From Ascochyta rabiei (taxonomy: Eukaryota > Ascomycota > Dothideomycetes > Pleosporales > Didymellaceae): 64,000 bases of DNA. Below the pieces are notes generated by a model. That model did not search any database. It was not told the origin of the DNA and was given only the letters and a program-made list of their open reading frames with translations. A program made the translations under genes and the position numbers. This document shows positions 20,422 through 31,931 of this stretch, one piece after another. Every line of letters begins with the position of its first letter. Position 1 is the first letter of the stretch. The DNA lies in contig NC_082422.1 of NCBI RefSeq assembly GCF_004011695.2, positions 1,178,001-1,242,000 of the forward strand. Direction: 5' to 3'.

Positions 20422-20643
20422 GCTTTCGACGACGTCTTGGTAGGCTGTGCTTTAAGTGGGCGAAAAAGTGGAGGGGGTGGCTGCGTCGTGGCTGCGCGCA
20501 GTGGCTGGTGCGGTGATGCTCGGAGCTCGGAGCTTGGAGCTCGGAGCTCGGGGCTCTTAGTCAGCGAAATGTGCAATGTGCATCTGCATGGAGCCTTGGA
20601 CATAGCAGAGGGTGCGTGCCAAGGACGTGCCAGCTACATCACC

Positions 20644-21946
20644 ATGCACTCAATACGGCGGAGCTGTCTCTCAGCACTGCGCAATCCAAGCGGCGCCTGC
20701 GTCTACGCAGATGGCTCACGTCGCGCCTTCTCCAGGAGTGTGGCGCGGTCAAAGGGTGCGTCTCAAAACAGCGAATGGCGTCACCGTCAACAGACAGCGT
20801 TGACGAATCTGCAGGCGGTCTCCCGGTCTATCTCGAGCCCTCCTCCACCGAGCTCTCGTCCCTCCTCGCGAACATCAACTCCAAGGTCCTCCTGCCTGGC
20901 CACCTGTCGCGCGAACAGAAGAAGCTCGTCTACCAGCAAAAGTCGCGCCCCAAGCTCGAAACCGAGCCCGTCGAGGTCACCATCGGCGACGTCACCCTCC
21001 CGCTCGAGCACATCGACCGCAACCTCCTACCGAGCCGATGGCAAAGCCTAAAGGATGTCGTGCGCCAGAGCGAAACAACTGCAGACTGGGAGAATGTTGT
21101 CCGTGTTCTGGAAGGTCTCCACAGCGCCGGCTTTGCCATCAAGCCACAGTGGCAGGACCTCGTCGTGCGCAAGCTGAATGAGAACGGGCACCATGCCCTC
21201 GTTCTGAAGGCGCTGCAGAGAGTCAAGGCCACGGGCTTACACTTGAGCAACTACAGCGTGACGAAGCGGGCTTTGAAGGGCGCACACGACCGAGCGGCAA
21301 ACGCAGGATGGGCAAAGGCAGAGACGGCCAAGGCACTGCGCTACGCAAGGCAGATTGTGGAGCTGATGGAAGAAGAGGAGCACCACGCTGTCTCGTCTAG
21401 AGGCAAGATGGCGGTGGAGAACGACTGGAGGAGCAAACCCTACGTGATTGCCGCACCGACCGAATTGGCAGCTGTTGCGGCTCAAAGGCATGGAGGCGAT
21501 GTGGAAATCGTCAAGACTCTCGCGAACCGTCTTGTCAGTGCTCTGAAGCAGGATAACTTCACGGTAAGCTATGACACGCTCATTTTCCGTAAGAATGCAG
21601 TCTAACGCGAGCCAAGGAATCCGTCGACCGCATTGTTGTATCAAACGCAAGGACAGAGGCAGACTTCAAGAACAAGTCCACGCAGACCCTCGCCCTCAAC
21701 GACTGCTGTGAAGACCTATTCGAACTCCTCACCATCTGGAACGCACTCAAGACATCCAAAAGTGTCCTCGGTGCGGATATGCCGCTTGCGACAGAGGCTG
21801 CCGAGTTCGAAGACAGGATCAAGACCGCAGTGCTTGCTGGCATTGAGGGCCTGCCGAAGCTACAAAGCAGGGATGGAGTGGATTTGAGGAGCTCGTACCC
21901 TGCGTATATCAGGGACCAGCTAAAGAAGGTGACGGACGAGGCTTAG
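20644..21946 (+). CDS. Putative mitochondrial protein, family not recognised
   Basis: I do not recognise the family by name. The likely start is ATG 20644: MHSIRRSCLSALRNPSGACV and SRRAFSRSVARSKG form an Arg/Ser-rich, acid-free presequence, so mitochondrial import is inferred. The main exon then runs in another frame from DSVDESAGGLPVYLEPSS. The join needs a short intron ending at AACAG (20800). The donor is either GTGCGT at ~20758 (only ~38 nt) or GTGTGG ~18 bases earlier, and both keep phase. A second intron at 21564-21616 (GTAAGC...CCAAG) leads to the last exon, ESVDRIVVSN to KKVTDEA, with TAG at 21944-21946. The body is about 400 aa, with helical repeats (DWENVVRVLEGLHSAGFAIK, ALVLKALQRVKATGLHLSN) that resemble PPR-like helix pairs. 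A role in mitochondrial RNA or translation is only a possibility. Confidence 0.7.
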
Positions 21947-24126
21947 AGCTGGAAGGTGTACGATATAGAACATGTAACTCAATCTGTACAAATGAAACAT
22001 ATCAACAAGCTGCGAGATGCAGCGTACATTGGTAAAGCCATGCAAATACATTGCCATTGAGATGCCGGCGGATCTGCAATCCAGTGTGCGTTTGTTATCA
22101 TTCTTTAACACACTCCAAGAAAAAGCCCACAACATTCACTTCTTCTAACGCCCTTTCAAGGCTGGTCAAAATAATGGTTTACAACTTCCCAATCAACCCA
22201 GTCCAACACAATAGTATCCCCATGCCTTTAATCCTGGAACACAACAGAGATATACTTGCAGCGATAGACATGGTCATGCCAACGCAATTTCAACAAGCGG
22301 CAGACACGCACCGTTAGACGCCATGCCACCCGCCGCATGACATATGAATTGACCCGCACAGGACACGAAAACAAGCTCTCTGATATCCGCGACCAAGCAA
22401 CCAATCCGAAAACGCGCAATCCGTGGACTCGATGCAATGGGATGTATCTCGCGATTCGAGGTGTGCGGGGGAGTTTCGATACCGACTGCTTTTGATAAGA
22501 CGCTGCGGCCAAAGAAGTCCTCAGTGGTGAGCATCTTCGTCGTCGGGTTCTCATTGCAAGCCTGTGTGGAAATGCAGTGTGCGGCTTTGATGCGGTAAGT
22601 GGCGTCTCTTGATTCGACGCATGCCAGAAGGTTTCCATGTCGTTGACGAATGTGGAAATATCGCGGTCCAAGACACATAAGCTGTTTGACTCTTGTTTTT
22701 TTTTTTGGAGTTGGATTGCGAATTGCTCATACCGAGCTGCGCAGAAACAGGTCGTAGCTACAAGTTCAGTCATTCCTGGATCCATGTATGCTTTCAAGCA
22801 TTGCTTTCTGTATCTTGAAACACTGCCTGTTGAACTCCTTTGTTCCAGCCACTGTTCATGGAACCATGAGCATCTGGAAGTTTTGTTTCGGTGTGCAGGA
22901 TACGAACACATGTGTTGAGCATGCGATTGTCTCCAGCATGAAAACCTGGTTGAGAGTTCTGTGTATAGTTTATATTGAAGAAGAGCAAAGACCTGTAGCT
23001 TCGACCATCCGCATTCGATTCGCGGAGGTTGAGGAAGTGAGGGAGGAAGCGAGGGAGTAAGCGCGGGCAAGAAAATCACTCTTTATCCGCTGCACTGTCG
23101 TAGCAGTCTCTAGTGAAGAGTATCTAGCCTCACTGGAGTAAAGACGGGTTTCCATGAGATTCCTGTTTCCGTGAGTGCGTACGAATTGCTAAAATTAAAG
23201 TCAAAAAGCTGCAGCCGTGGATATTGTTTCCGCAGCCATGTCGAAGATTCTTTTGATTCATACCGTATCAGTATCCATTGCTTGCATCAGCCACCAAAAG
23301 CCGTACCATCTGTTGCTTCCGTTTGACAGCTCCATACTATTAGAAGTTTCTTTCTATTGGCAAATTACTGAGTAGCAGCTGCTCAAACAGTGGAGCGAAA
23401 ACGTGATGTGCACGCCAACATCGAAACTGTGGAATGGCAGATAAGTTGTTTCAGACACGCCATTGAAAAGGGTGAGAGACTTTCAAAGGTCTGTACTGCG
23501 GGACTTGAAAGTTGAGGGACATGAGTCACCAATGCACTGCTTTTAGCATCTGAGCAAGTGCTTTCGCGACCTGTCTACATGCACCGTCTGGTAGCTCGTG
23601 ATATTGTAAGACTCTACCTCTCCAGCCTCCAAGTCGATTTGTTTCTCATTCCCACGTTGTTTTCAATCGTTCATAGGCGTGTTTCTAGGGAGACCATGAC
23701 GACAGCGAGGTTCACACTTCAGACTACGTCGCGTGAACATTTCTAAACGCCGCAAACACCGATTTTGCAATCTACAACCCGCAAAGTCCGGAATCCGGAG
23801 TCTTACAATTAGAGTTTCGCGCGGTATGTTCTTTATGAACGCTTTATAGTATAGGGTTGCAGTAGCGCTGACATGTATCGTGTGCTGACAGCTTGGCCCG
23901 TAACGACCTACCATTCAAGGGGCGTCGTCTACTGCTTTGGTTCTTCTTATTAGCCTGATTTGTATTGTTTTGTGTGGAGCTGCTGACACGGAGTCATACG
24001 AGCTGCACCTGGATAGATATAAAGTGTAGATGTACTTGCGACTGGACGGTACCTCGCAATCCTCACTGGCTGTGAAGATCCCCAATCCAACCCCAGTATC
24101 GAGACTTCCCAAATCATCTCCACGAA
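21947..24126. other. Long gene-poor stretch, 2.2 kb
   Basis: No domain was recognised on either strand. A 283-codon open frame on the minus strand (22228-23079) exists but shows no family features and runs through a poly-T/poly-A tract (about 22695-22708), so I do not call it. No RNA gene is visible. Confidence 0.4.
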
Positions 24127-24904
24127 ATGACGGCTCCAGAAACAGGCTACGGTTTCGTGGGCTTCGACAATCTACGCAATGACATCTATCCCGCCATCTC
24201 GGCTAAAGATACTCCCGCTCTGCACAAGCAATCGATAGACGTCACATCCGAGTCCGCCGTCGCGAATCTCGCCGAGCAAGTGCAGAGCGGGGAAACGCGT
24301 CTCGACGTCCTGATCAACAATGCCGGAGACAGCGCACCGTGGGTGCCTCTCCACGAATCCGATCCCGCGAAGTGGTGGCGCACGATGGAAGTCAACGTCA
24401 AAGGGCCGTATTTACTCGCGCATGCGTTCCTGCCGCTGCTGCTGAAGACCGCGGAGATGACGGGAAACGTCGATATCATTAATGTTTCCAGCATCGGCGC
24501 GCTTACAGTCACTGAAGAAGTGGCTTCTGCGTACGGCATCAGCAAGTTGGCTGTGTATCGGCTGACGGAACATCTGGATGTTGGGTATGCCGCGAAGGGA
24601 ATCAATGCTGTTAGTGTGCATCCTGGAGGCGTCGAAACGACGCTGGCGAAGAGGGCGTTGGATATCCTCAAGCCTTGTAAGTGCCTGTGATTTGTTCCAT
24701 TTCAGACCCTGGAGCTGACGTGCGCTGGTAGATCTCATTGATACTGAGGATTTATGTGGTGGCTTCGCGGTTTGGATCACTGCTGAGCCAAGGAAGTGGC
24801 TTGGAGGGAGGTACGCGTCGGCAACGTGGTACGTTGATGTTCTGGAGAAGATGAAGGACGACATCGTCGATGGTGACAAACTGAAAGTTAAGCTTGCTGT
24901 GTGA
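24127..24904 (+). CDS. Short-chain dehydrogenase lacking the N-terminal nucleotide motif
   Basis: Classical SDR core in two exons, 24127-24676 and 24732-24904 (intron GTAAGT...GGTAG), 240 aa. The join gives LKPYLIDTEDLCGGFAVWI, which is continuous. Present are DVTSESAVANLAEQV, LDVLINNAGDSAPW (NNAG strand), NVKGPYLLAHAFL, IINVSSIGA (Ser), and SAYGISKLAVYRL, giving the catalytic Tyr-x3-Lys. Also present is INAVSVHPGGVETTLAK. Missing is the TGxxxGIG loop and first beta-alpha unit. The 40 residues before DVTSES (MTAPETGYGFVGFDN...) do not look like a Rossmann start, and I found no upstream exon in the preceding ~300 bp. So this is either an N-terminally truncated copy or a model missing a distant exon. 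It differs from the 18-kb SDR pseudogene. Confidence 0.7.
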
Positions 24905-25142
24905 ATGCTCCGAACTCATCGGTTTGAACCATCCTCTAGTCGCTGAATCGTAGCTGGAAGTTGATGGCTATCGCTCAAATCCGGGCTTGTTGTGTCTCTC
25001 AACGTCGTCTCTGACTTTGAAACGAAAAGATGACTTTTAAAGAACAACGAGGTCCATCGCCATAAACGTGGAGACTCATCCTCTACTCCCATCATACTCA
25101 CATTGACTCGCCAGACCTGGCATCTGATAGCTTTCTGGTTTG

Positions 25143-27010
25143 CTATGCCCCTGCAGGTATGGAACAGTCGTCTGCACTGTACAAGCTGAGAATGAATTTC
25201 ACATCGTAAAATGCACAATTCGATATCTTCTCGTCCGGCACCCGCCTCTGCAGCTGGCAGGAGATGACTGCCACTATTTCGGTCTCGGGAACACAGTGTC
25301 GCACGGTCAGTGTCGTGGGCAATCCGGCTTCTCTCAAGACAACCCACGAAGGCCTCGTGTCTTGACCTAAACGCAGGCGGTCTCTGAGTACGTCAACTTT
25401 TGACCCATCAGTCTCAGCGTCAAGCAGGCTGAATTGACTCTGCGTAGCACTTGGTTTAGACCATCCAGAGGCAACAAAAATGCAGCGCATCTCGACAGTG
25501 TGGGGGATGCCGCCCGAACTTATGGTAAATCTGCAGTTGAGGCCAATCAAGGCAAGATCTTCCCTTGGAACATGCCCGAAAAAGAACAACTGATCCTCGG
25601 AGTCGTATAGATCTGTTGGCCAGGGGTCATAGAGAGTCATTTTTTCCGTCAAAGTGAAATGAAGCACGTGAGCTCTTAGATCGCGCATGGTCTCGTTCGT
25701 CGGTGCGAGTCGAAAGTCAGACCAGCGGTAACCTCTGGGGAGTTTGGTGAGAAGAAAACTCTCCGCAGGAGGGTTGTGGAGGAATTGGTTTGGGGTATAT
25801 TCCACAAGTGTACATGGGTTTTGCCTGAGATAACGGCGCCGACCGACGTGACGCAGATGTAGTCCCAAATACTTCTTGTTGAGAGCGCAATACAGCGGGT
25901 ATATCGACACTGAGCCGATTCCTTCACTTCCATACATTGAGTATAATGGTGCGCGAGTCCTTACACCAATGTTGGTAATCGTTGACTCGGCTAGACCATC
26001 ATACCTCGTGCGCTCGTAATTGCGGCAATCTGCAAATTCTGCTGGAGAATACGACATTACCCCAAGCAGAGCAGAGCCTTGAATCTCCTTGCCAGACCTA
26101 GCATTGGGAAAGCGTATGCTATTGTGGCTGCCGATGGCCACGTCTTGTATTGCCGATGACAATTTCCATGCTAGGATGCTGGGATCGGGTGTCGACTTCA
26201 TGATCTCTTCCTGCAATCTGATGAAAGCCATTTCCTCTTCTCCATAAAGCAGAGGCATGTTTATTCCGAAGATTCCCAGTAAGCAATACGCTATGTCTTC
26301 TTTCCGGGTGGTGGTACGGCGTGCTGCCCACGACATCTTTTGCGCAACGCAGAACGAAGAGGGCATCCGCTGTCCTAATAGAAGTTGTTGGTCCGTCTGA
26401 GTAATTTCGGATAGTTCCCGCGCGAGAGCGGCTTTCGTGCTACCCTCACTTCCCGGTCTCGTCTGCCACTGTGCATCGAAGAAGACGATATTGGATGGAG
26501 CGATCAGTTCCTGCAAGGTCCATCCTCGAGTGAACCTTCCGTAGCCCCCCAGTCAGTAAATAGAAGCAGGGTCTTGGATGTGGTTCGTGTTGTAGCGTCG
26601 GGTGATATGAACCTCTTCCGCTTTCATAGCTGGGTAATGACATACCAGCGACAACGAGGTAGAGAAGACTTCCAATCGTGGCCTGTTTCTAGATCCGACA
26701 GATAAACATAACAAACCACCGCCCGTTGATACCACCGAAACATGGAATTAATAGCTTCGGACAATTCTGCGCTACTGCTCTTATCAATACAGCAAGTATC
26801 GACCCATGCATACTGAACACCCTCCGCTGCAGCGGTTCGACACGTCATATCGATCTTGGAGTACCCTTTCATGTGCCGGCAATTACCGTCTGTGTAGTGT
26901 TTATACGAAACCTCCTCCTCCTCCCAGGTATGCGACAGAATCGCATACTGTGGGATTTTGCTGCCGATGAACTCTTCGAACTGCCGTGTGAGTGTGTTGA
27001 TGAGACGCAT
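25143..27010 (-). CDS. HET-domain protein (N-terminal HET, HET-D/E-like)
   Basis: Second intact HET gene. Two exons, 27010-26646 and 26535-25143 (intron GTATGT...GGAAG), give 585 aa. The join restores RCRWFTRGWTLQELIAP, a diagnostic segment of the N-terminal HET class. The start MRLINTLTRQFEEFIGSKIP is the usual N-terminus. HET blocks in order: QYAILSHTWEEEEVSY (about 21-36), YAWVDTCCIDKSSSAELSEA and MFRWYQRAVVCYVYLSD, then RWFTRGWTLQELIAPSNIVF. The next segment (SWAARRTTTRKEDIAYCLLG and INMPLLYGEEEMAFIRLQEE) is also standard. The C-terminal ~300 residues are a variable beta-rich region without NACHT, WD40 or ankyrin repeats, so it is not a full NLR. Function in incompatibility is inferred from the domain only. 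Confidence 0.9.
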
Positions 27011-27252
27011 GGTGCGGATAGTGAACTCTCGAGCGACAAGACGGGTGCTGTGGTCGGTAGGTGGGGACTAGGTTGGGACGGCAGATAGTGGGTAGAGAGG
27101 ATGTGAGCTGGGAGATCTGCCAAGGTAAGTAGGCGGGGCTCATGCAGGTGCCTCAGCCTCGCGACAGGTATGGCATGTGCTGTAGATGTGCAGTACTTTT
27201 CATGGTCTGTTTCATCTACATAGGCTGTCAGCGAAAAGAGGACTTTCATACC

Positions 27253-29715
27253 CTAGGACGACCCAGCGCTCTTCAGATATTCATCGTTCAGCTTCTTCTG
27301 CTTCTCCCACTCTTTCTTCAGCTTCTTGCTCGCACCCTTCGAGATATCTTTGCCCTCCTTATCCTTCAGCGGCAGCCCGTCAACATCCCAGGCGGTGTAT
27401 TCTGCTGTCTTGAACATCTCCCGAGGGTTGATCTTTGCTTGCTCTGCCAACTTGGCCTGCTTCTCAGCTTCCTCACGCTGGCGCTGAAGCTTAGCCTCGG
27501 CCTTCTGACGTGCAATGGTTTCCTTCTCGTTGCGTGCGAAGCGGAGTTCGGCGTCAACAGGACGCACCATCGATGGCAGGTCTTCGCGGTCCTCGAGGTA
27601 GATGCCAAGGTCCCAGAGGTGTGTGTCGCGCAGCGCGTCGCAAAGAGCAAGGAAGTCCTTAGCAGGAGCCTTTTTCTCAGCGAGGTCGCGCAGACTCTCT
27701 TGGAAAGTGGAGAGTACCTCGGCATAGGCGATGGCGCTGATGTCCTGCTGCTGTGCAGATTTGTGCTGTGCAATGATGGATTCGAGAACACTTCCTGACA
27801 GATCGCCAGCAACGGCGTGCTTTCGCACTTCGTCACGTTCGCGAGCAGCAGCATATACGAATTCCTTCGCTTCTGAGGGGATGTCGATGCCTGCCCAGCC
27901 GATACCGCCGTCGTATGGATCAGCAGATCCGTCGAGACCAAAGATGCGGACAATGCGAGTAATGTAACGAGCGACATCGAAAGCAACGCTGTCAGACAGA
28001 TCTGATGGCTTGGCAGAGTTGCAGGCTGTGACCAGCGTTGAAATCGCACGGGTTGCAGTGGGCGTGTCGAAAGAATCCGAAAGCGCACTGTGGACCTTCT
28101 CTTTCGCAGTCTCAAACGCTTTGAGAATCTCTTCGTCTGCTGCACCCGTCGAGTCGATCATGGGGTTAACCTCGCGGTCCCGAACCTTGTAGAAGAAGTT
28201 GCTGACGCTGCTCTCCCACCCTGAGCCAGCCTTGCGCATAGCGTCTGTGATCTCGATGCCGTCGTGCCACCCACCCATGAGGAAGATGATGCGCAGGCTC
28301 CGAGCGGTCCAGTCACCGCGCGCCAATGCTTCTCTGATGGTCGTAAAGTTCTTGAGACTCTTCGACATCTTGCTACCAGAAATCGACAAGTGACCCATGT
28401 GCAGGAAGTAATTCACCCACTGGTGACCACCCTTGTCGCCAGACCAATGTGCCTCGGACTGTGCAAGTTCGCTGAAAAATGTCAATATCTAGGAACACTA
28501 GACAGACTGATCGGGAACTTACTTGTCGTGATGAGGGAAGCACAAATCAATACCACCAGAGTGGATGTCCATCTGTTCACCAAGCACATCGCTCGCCATA
28601 ACAGAGCACTCAATGTGCCAGCCCGGCCGCCCAGGGCCCCAGGGAGACTTCCACGCAGGCTCTCCGGGCTTACTGGACTTCCAGAGTGCGAAATCAGCCT
28701 CACTGCGCTTCTCAGACGTCTTCTGCTGAGACAGGGCACCCTCACCGTCTGCCTGCAGCCCCTTGTCTCCACGATTCCAGGGCTCCAGACGGGCGTAGTG
28801 GTTGCCGGGGACCTTTTCAAAACCATCGATGTCAAAGTACACCGAGCCGTCAGACGTCTTGTAGGCAAAACCGTTGTCCACAATCTTGTCAACGAACGTG
28901 ACAATCTGATCGCCGTATTCGGTGACACGGGTCACGACGTCAGGATCCAGTACGTTCAGGTTCCTCATGTCCTCCATGAAACGGGCTTCGTACTTCTGAG
29001 TGAGTTTTGTGAAGACAGTGTGATCGCTGGCATCGATTTTCGAGCCGTGTACTGAGTCCAGATATGGCAAGAGAACTTCTTCGGCGCCAGCATAGAACAG
29101 CTCCACGTCCTCGGGAGTAGTCTTTGACGGTGCAAGCAGCGCTGTTGCTGCAGTGCCAACGGTCTTGAGATGCATCTTGATTTTAGCCTCCTTGTCGCCT
29201 GGAGGGGCCATGCCATCTTCAGACTTTCCAGCAATGACGTTGGCGTACTTCTCAGCTGACTCCTTGTTGAAGTCCTCTGGCGAAAGATCTGAGCTCAAGA
29301 GCGGTAGATTCTTCTTCACGTACGCTTCAAAAGCTGCCACCGTCGTGCTTGACACTTGGTCCGATATTGTTGGGTTCTCGGCCTTGTACTGTGCTAGAAG
29401 ATGCTGCTGGCGTCCTCGCAGGATAATCTTGTCGTCGACATCGGTGATGTTCTGGACGAACTGCAGGTTGTAGCCGAAGTAGCCAGCCAGGATTCTCCGC
29501 AAAACATCAATAGTAACGTAGTTTCGTGCATGTCCAAGATGGGCATCGTCGTACACGGTGGGACCGCAGCTGTACCATTTCACGACCTTGCCCTCAGGAT
29601 CGATGGGCACAAAGTCGTTCTTCGATCTCGTCAAGGAATTCCAGACTTTCAACTTTGCTGGCTCTTTTGACTGGGGCTCCTTCCATGGCGGCTGGGTGCG
29701 CGCTGGTGTCGCCAT
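27253..29715 (-). CDS. Cysteinyl-tRNA synthetase, probably dual-targeted
   Basis: Charges tRNA-Cys with cysteine. Two exons, 29715-28523 and 28471-27253 (intron GTAAGT...TTCAG), 803 aa from the ATG at 29715 (MATPARTQPPWKEP). Visible are the zinc ligand and HIGH-type motif in SCGPTVYDDAHLGHAR (about 49-64), FVQNITDVDDKI, WHIECSVMASDVLG, HSGGIDLCFPHHDN (across the splice) and SKMSKSLKNF (KMSKS at about 432-436). The C-terminus is a Lys/Glu-rich helix as in eukaryotic enzymes. The frame is open upstream to ATG 29835, which adds MVFALRSLSRRILTP and about 25 more residues rich in Arg/Ser without acids, a good mitochondrial presequence. So the gene may make both cytosolic and mitochondrial forms from two starts. 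It is divergent to TRM61. Confidence 0.94.
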
Positions 29716-30105
29716 GGTGGCTCTGAATACCAGCTGCAAGGGTTGGTTCTTGAGATTGCTCCTCGAATAGTACAGGAACGGGGAGCTAGTGGGCGTGAGG
29801 ATTCTGCGGGACAAGGAACGCAAAGCAAAGACCATCAAGGAGACGGCAACGTACAGCAAGCAAAGAGCGACAGGACGAACGAAGAGGGAATTAGCAAAGT
29901 GGAGTCAAAATGCTGCGACGAATTGGGTGACTCAGGAATGGTGCGGTTGTCGTGTCCCTTTCGAGAGTTCCCGAGCGCAGAAGCCTTGGCGATCCCCGCC
30001 CATTGCAGGGTCGAAAGCTCCCCGCTAAAATTATTCTTCGAGCTTCCCATGAACATGAACGTGCAGTCTGGCGACATGCGCCCAGCTGGAGGAGCTCAGC
30101 AAGTC
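29716..30105. promoter_or_regulatory. Shared CysRS/TRM61 upstream region
   Basis: 390 bp between the divergent cytosolic-form CysRS start and the chosen TRM61 start. Part of it would encode the CysRS mitochondrial extension (29716-29835). It is open in several frames, so the exact start of TRM61 is not fixed by sequence alone. Confidence 0.5.
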
Positions 30106-31698
30106 ATGGCGCCCGTGATCTCTCCCTTCTTCGACCCAGGGACACACTCGTCTGCGCACAACCTTGGAATTGTGCAATTGCGCCGCGACCATCTCATCCC
30201 AGCCGTCCTTGCGCCGAACGGCGACTCCGACTATGCAGAGGGCAAGGTAGAGAACACTCGATTCGGCTCGTTCCCTCACAGCACGCTCGTCGACCAGCCA
30301 TGGGGCACGCAGGTGTTGGCGTCGGTTGTCGACACGGGGTCACGTGGGAAATCGAAGAAGCGCAAGAGAGATGGGAGAGACGAAGGCACGGAGACGCCGA
30401 CCACAGACGCGGCCGACACAAAAAAGGACATTGTGAAGGCCGCGACAGCAAGCAGCGGTTTCGCGCATTTGATACCGCCCACGCCAGAGACCTGGACGCT
30501 CTCCCTCCCGCATCGGACCCAGGTCGTCTACACCCCAGACTACAGCTACATCCTCCAGCGACTGCGCGTGCGACCGGGCGACCACCTGATTGAAGCCGGT
30601 GCGGGCAGCGGCTCCTTCACGCATGCCGCAGCCCGCGCAGTGTACAACGGCGCGCCAGGCATGCAAGACACGTCCTACTCTGCCGCCGACATGGAGGAAG
30701 AGGACAACGCGGTCGGCACGTCGCCCAAGAAGCGGAAGCGCAAGCGCAAGACGCGCCACGGCGGCGTGTACAGCTTCGAGTACCACGAGCCGCGCGCAAA
30801 GCAACTCCACGCCGAGATCGTCGAGCACGGCCTCGACCCTGTTGTGACAGTAACGCACCGCGACGTCTACGGCGACGGCTTCAACCTCAACGACTCGACG
30901 AGCCCAGCAGCCGACGCCGTCTTCCTCGACCTACCCGCGCCATGGCAAGCGCTCAAACACCTCGCGCGCACACCTCCCTCCGCCGCCACCGTGCAAGCCG
31001 CGACCTCCGACCCATCCACCCCGGCCGAACCCACCCCCTCCCCCTCCCCGTCTAAACCCTTCGTCTCCCCGCTCAACCCCCGCAACGCAGTCCGCATCTG
31101 CACCTTCTCCCCCTGCATCGAGCAAGTGACCAAGACCGTCGCCGCGCTGCGCACCCTGGGGTGGGTAGAAATCGACATGGTCGAGATCCAAGCCAAGCGA
31201 CTAGAAGTACGGCGCGAGCGCGTCGGGCTGGCCGAGGAGGGGCTACGGGGCGGCAACGCGAGCGCAGCGACGGTGCAGGAGGCGGTGCAGCGACTGCGGG
31301 ACGTCGAGGGCCGCGCAGCCGTGTTCCACAGTCTGCAGAAGGAGAAGCAGGACGATGTGATGCGGCGCGCTGAGCTGCGGAAGAGGCAGAAGGCCGGTGC
31401 CGCTGCTGCTGCTACTGCTACCACCACCACCACCACCGACTCAGAACAGACACAGAACAGCCAAAAAGATAAAAAAGGCAAGCTGAACATCCCCAAACAC
31501 GGTCTGCCGCCCAGCAAACACGACCGTCTCGACAAGGCGAAGAAGGACCTCGAGACGCGCGCGCTGTACAAGGAGGGCCGGTTGATCCACCGCACAGAGC
31601 CCGAGCTGAAGACGCACACGTCGTACCTTGTCTTCGCGGTCCTGCCGCGCGCGTGGACGGCAGAAGACGAGGAGAAGGCGAGGAGGAAGTACGGATAG
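30106..31698 (+). CDS. TRM61: tRNA (adenine(58)-N(1))-methyltransferase catalytic subunit Trm61
   Basis: S-adenosylmethionine-dependent enzyme that makes m1A58 in tRNA with the Trm6 partner, in the nucleus. Single exon. The ATG at 30106 (MAPVISPFFDPGTHSS, 530 aa) is preferred because the family starts close to SPFFxPG. An in-frame ATG at 30049 would add 19 residues. The substrate part (LGIVQLRRDHLIP, NTRFGSFPHSTLVDQPWG) comes first, then an insertion rich in Lys/Arg (GKSKKRKRDGRDEG). The class I methyltransferase motif I is DHLIEAGAGSGSFTHAA (about 159-175), preceded by RTQVVYTPDYSYI. Later landmarks are DAVFLDLPAPWQALKHLAR and VRICTFSPCIEQVTKTV. The enzyme is longer than yeast Trm61 (about 380 aa) because of low-complexity insertions. 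Confidence 0.9.
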   Translation: MAPVISPFFDPGTHSSAHNLGIVQLRRDHLIPAVLAPNGDSDYAEGKVENTRFGSFPHSTLVDQPWGTQVLASVVDTGSRGKSKKRKRDGRDEGTETPTTDAADTKKDIVKAATASSGFAHLIPPTPETWTLSLPHRTQVVYTPDYSYILQRLRVRPGDHLIEAGAGSGSFTHAAARAVYNGAPGMQDTSYSAADMEEEDNAVGTSPKKRKRKRKTRHGGVYSFEYHEPRAKQLHAEIVEHGLDPVVTVTHRDVYGDGFNLNDSTSPAADAVFLDLPAPWQALKHLARTPPSAATVQAATSDPSTPAEPTPSPSPSKPFVSPLNPRNAVRICTFSPCIEQVTKTVAALRTLGWVEIDMVEIQAKRLEVRRERVGLAEEGLRGGNASAATVQEAVQRLRDVEGRAAVFHSLQKEKQDDVMRRAELRKRQKAGAAAAATATTTTTTDSEQTQNSQKDKKGKLNIPKHGLPPSKHDRLDKAKKDLETRALYKEGRLIHRTEPELKTHTSYLVFAVLPRAWTAEDEEKARRKYG

Positions 31699-31712
31699 GA
31701 TCGGTTTTGTCA

Positions 31713-31716
<4 letters not shown>

Positions 31717-31748
<32 letters not shown>
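31717..31748 (+). repeat. (TG)n microsatellite
   Basis: About 16 TG units directly after the TRM61 stop codon, in its probable 3' UTR. Confidence 0.95.
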
Positions 31749-31750
<2 letters not shown>

Positions 31751-31931
31751 TGTGTTTGGGTCGAGCAGCACGTGATTGGAAATGAAGGATACCCCCATAG
31801 GACGTGTAAAGACTGTGTTGAGAGGAATTGTGTTGTCACGCTGTGTGCAAGATTTCATGGATATCGCAAATCGCTCAGACCTTACAAAAGCACTTTCAAA
31901 TTCGCCGACAAGTTCGCCTCACCGCATCATA

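Noticed and set aside
22228..23079. 283-codon minus-strand frame
   Set aside because: No recognisable domain, runs through a homopolymer, and its start lies in a Pro-rich intergenic piece. It might be a gene, but I cannot support it.
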